Shown piece by piece: positions 62,315-64,000 of a stretch of DNA of 64,000 bases (position 1 is its first letter; every line of letters begins with the position of its first letter). The notes beneath the pieces are model-generated. The model had not been told where the DNA came from. It ran no database searches and saw only the letters and a program-made list of their open reading frames with translations. Made by a program: the position numbers and the translations under genes. Source of the DNA: Raffaelea ambrosiae (taxonomy: Eukaryota; Ascomycota; Sordariomycetes; Ophiostomatales; Ophiostomataceae); NCBI GenBank assembly GCA_002778195.1, contig PCDI01000001.1, positions 4,985,869 through 5,049,868 of the forward strand, read 5' to 3'.

Positions 62315-63997
62315 TTACTTGCGGTACAGAGCAACGAGCTTCTGGAAGACCGTCTTTGGCTTGGGCTCTTCCTGCGCAAGGCCGTCCTCCGGGCTGGTCT
62401 CGATCTTGCGGCCATCCAGGCCGGTGTTCGTGACGGCGTTCTGTTGCTTGCCCAGGTAGTAGTTGGGCATGAAGAAGGTGACAAAGAAGGGCACCGTCGC
62501 CAGCATGAGAGCGCAGACGGCAATGTGGCCGTTGACGTACGCGTACGCACGGATGGAGCCCTGGCGGATGGGGTCGTCGAATTCGTACTGCGTGCGCAGC
62601 TTCTTGATGCTGCCGTAGATCGTCTTGAGCGTCGCCTGGTCCACGTCGGGCATCTCCAGCTGCATGCGCTTGTACATCTGGCTGGTCCAGATGGCCGACG
62701 ACACGGCGCTGCCAATGGACGAGCCCAGCGTCGACCACAGCGTCAGCAGCGCAATCAGCGTGGCCATGTCCTCGTGCGGCACCGAGGCCTGGGAGCCGAC
62801 GCGCACGCCGACCGTGTTGAACGAGGCCAGGCAGTACATCAGCTGGGTGATGACCAGGCGGGGCGTGTCCTGGATCATCTCGCCGTTGCCCCGGACCAGC
62901 AGGCCGTAGGCGACCAGCTTGGCAGCCGCGCCGAAGAGCATCAGGTTCTTGTACCGATGCGTGCTCCGCTGGATCAGGCCGACAAAGGGGCCGATCAGAC
63001 AGAGACCAATGGTGGTGACGCCGAGGAAGATGGTCCACTCGTAGGTGGTCCACTGCTTGATGATGTAGACGTACGAGGAGAAGTACGTGTTGCGCACCGC
63101 CGAGGCCATCTGGTTGAACGTGGAGATGATCACAGCCGCGATAAACGTGCGGTTGTAGATGATGCGCTTCGTCATCAGCGGGCGGGGCGACAGGTAGATC
63201 TCATAAACGATAAAGAAGATGAGCAGCACAAAGCCGACCACGATCATGGCGATCATGCTCGGGTTGCTCCAGCCGCCCTCCGAGTCCTCGGCCAGCGTGA
63301 AGGGCAGCAGGATCAGCGAGAAGGCGAAGCCGAGAATGACCAAGCCGAGAATGTCAATGTCGATGAGGCCGTCGAGGAACAGCTTGCCGTACGCCTTGAC
63401 CGTGGCTCCGGCGGTCGTGGCCTCGTCCACACCGCTCCGCAGACGCTTCGACGAGGCCATGGTCACCATGCCGAGCTTCTTGCCGCGGCGCTGCATCGCG
63501 TACAGCGTGAAGATGGCCGGCAGCAGCAGCACGGGCACCAGAATGGCAAACATGCCGAGACCCCAGCGCCAGTTGTCGACGAAGCCCTCGGCGATGAAGC
63601 CGTTGATGGGCACCGTGATGACAAAGGGCACCGACAGGAACGCGCCGAAGAAGCCACGCCACTCCAGGGGCGTCAGGTCACCGACGATGATGTCGCTCAG
63701 CAGGTCGAGGCCGGACTTGCCCACGGACGTGAAGCTGATGCCGATGGTGTAGGCGGCAAATGTGCTGGAGCTGGCCGCGACGACAAAGCCAATCACGTAG
63801 AACACCAGCATCACGACGTAGGTCGTGGGACGGGACGTGATGTCAGAGAGCTTGCCGATGAACGGCTTGCTGATGGCGCGGATGATCTGGCCAGCGGTGC
63901 TGACAGCGGCCAGGGCGCTGTGCTTGCCGAACGTGGAGGTGGCCATGGTGCTGAAGACGGTGGTGGTGATGCCCTGGTCGAGGGCATAGGCGAACAT
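62315..63997 (-). CDS. MFS siderophore-iron-type transporter (5' partial)
   Basis: The visible 560 residues are uninterrupted. They begin inside the first transmembrane segment (FAYALDQGITTTVFSTMATSTFGKHS), so the N-terminal cytosolic part and any first exon lie beyond position 64000; the ATG at 63997 should not be taken as the start. Features of the siderophore transporter (Sit/Arn/Mir) group: KPFIGKLSDITSRP in the helix 2-3 loop, SVGKSGLDLLSDIIVGDLTPLEWRGFF in the helix 4-5 region, LPFTLAEDSEGGWSNPSMIA, a long extracellular/cytosolic loop with QMYKRMQLEMPDVDQATLKTIYGSI, and the late AYAYVNGHIAVCALML helix. It should import ferric hydroxamate siderophores by proton symport. No siderophore-synthesis gene is in the window. 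Confidence 0.88.
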   Translation of the reverse strand: MFAYALDQGITTTVFSTMATSTFGKHSALAAVSTAGQIIRAISKPFIGKLSDITSRPTTYVVMLVFYVIGFVVAASSSTFAAYTIGISFTSVGKSGLDLLSDIIVGDLTPLEWRGFFGAFLSVPFVITVPINGFIAEGFVDNWRWGLGMFAILVPVLLLPAIFTLYAMQRRGKKLGMVTMASSKRLRSGVDEATTAGATVKAYGKLFLDGLIDIDILGLVILGFAFSLILLPFTLAEDSEGGWSNPSMIAMIVVGFVLLIFFIVYEIYLSPRPLMTKRIIYNRTFIAAVIISTFNQMASAVRNTYFSSYVYIIKQWTTYEWTIFLGVTTIGLCLIGPFVGLIQRSTHRYKNLMLFGAAAKLVAYGLLVRGNGEMIQDTPRLVITQLMYCLASFNTVGVRVGSQASVPHEDMATLIALLTLWSTLGSSIGSAVSSAIWTSQMYKRMQLEMPDVDQATLKTIYGSIKKLRTQYEFDDPIRQGSIRAYAYVNGHIAVCALMLATVPFFVTFFMPNYYLGKQQNAVTNTGLDGRKIETSPEDGLAQEEPKPKTVFQKLVALYRK

Positions 63998-64000
63998 GGT

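Overview
The window reads as nuclear DNA of a filamentous ascomycete (Pezizomycotina, probably a Sordariomycete). The genes carry short spliceosomal introns (mostly 50-220 nt) with GTRNGT-type donors and CTAAC/CTGAC branch motifs. The families seen are typical of mould genomes: Zn(II)2Cys6 regulators, DUF1996, Fig1, NmrA-like reductase, OPT transporter, S10 and A1 peptidases, and a siderophore-type MFS carrier. There are no operons, phage, CRISPR arrays or bacterial-type features. I rebuilt exon models by hand from splice signals, reading phase and protein-family continuity; no alignment was run.

Layout. 0-10.5 kb: a metallophosphoesterase, then what looks like a nitrogen-scavenging module. 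It consists of an NCS1 permease, divergently transcribed from a single-chain isochorismatase-like hydrolase fused to an allophanate-hydrolase-type amidase, and a Zn2Cys6 regulator. 12-18 kb: a run of damaged genes, namely a serine carboxypeptidase with three single-base frame breaks, a shrunken glutaminyl-tRNA synthetase relic, and a DRB0094-type RNA ligase with an in-frame amber codon. 18-32 kb: a secreted DUF1996 protein, a small two-helix membrane protein, an OPT oligopeptide transporter with one frame break, Fig1, and an aldo/keto reductase, separated by gene-poor stretches. 32-38 kb: a secreted aspartic protease with a GC-AG intron, and a sugar/inositol-type transporter. 38-48 kb: a Zn2Cys6 regulator whose DNA-binding motif is assembled from four exons (two of them 14 and 11 nt), a cytochrome P450 reductase, and a P450 head-to-head with it. 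48-52 kb: mostly empty. 52-58.5 kb: an amino-acid/choline-type permease, an NmrA-like reductase, and a divergent C2H2 regulator with a degraded Zn2Cys6 motif. 58.5-62.3 kb: gene-poor, with a DUF3632-like pseudogene. 62.3-64 kb: a siderophore-type MFS carrier that runs off the window.

How the parts may work together. The most coherent system is at 1.2-10.5 kb: uptake (NCS1), two consecutive hydrolases in one polypeptide, and a local regulator, with two HGATAR (nitrogen-type GATA) sites in the shared promoter. Family logic suggests biuret to allophanate to ammonia and CO2, although ureido-acrylate chemistry is an alternative for the first domain. The second is a P450/P450-reductase/regulator neighbourhood at 38.6-47.6 kb, in which the introns of the regulator and reductase share a related short element.
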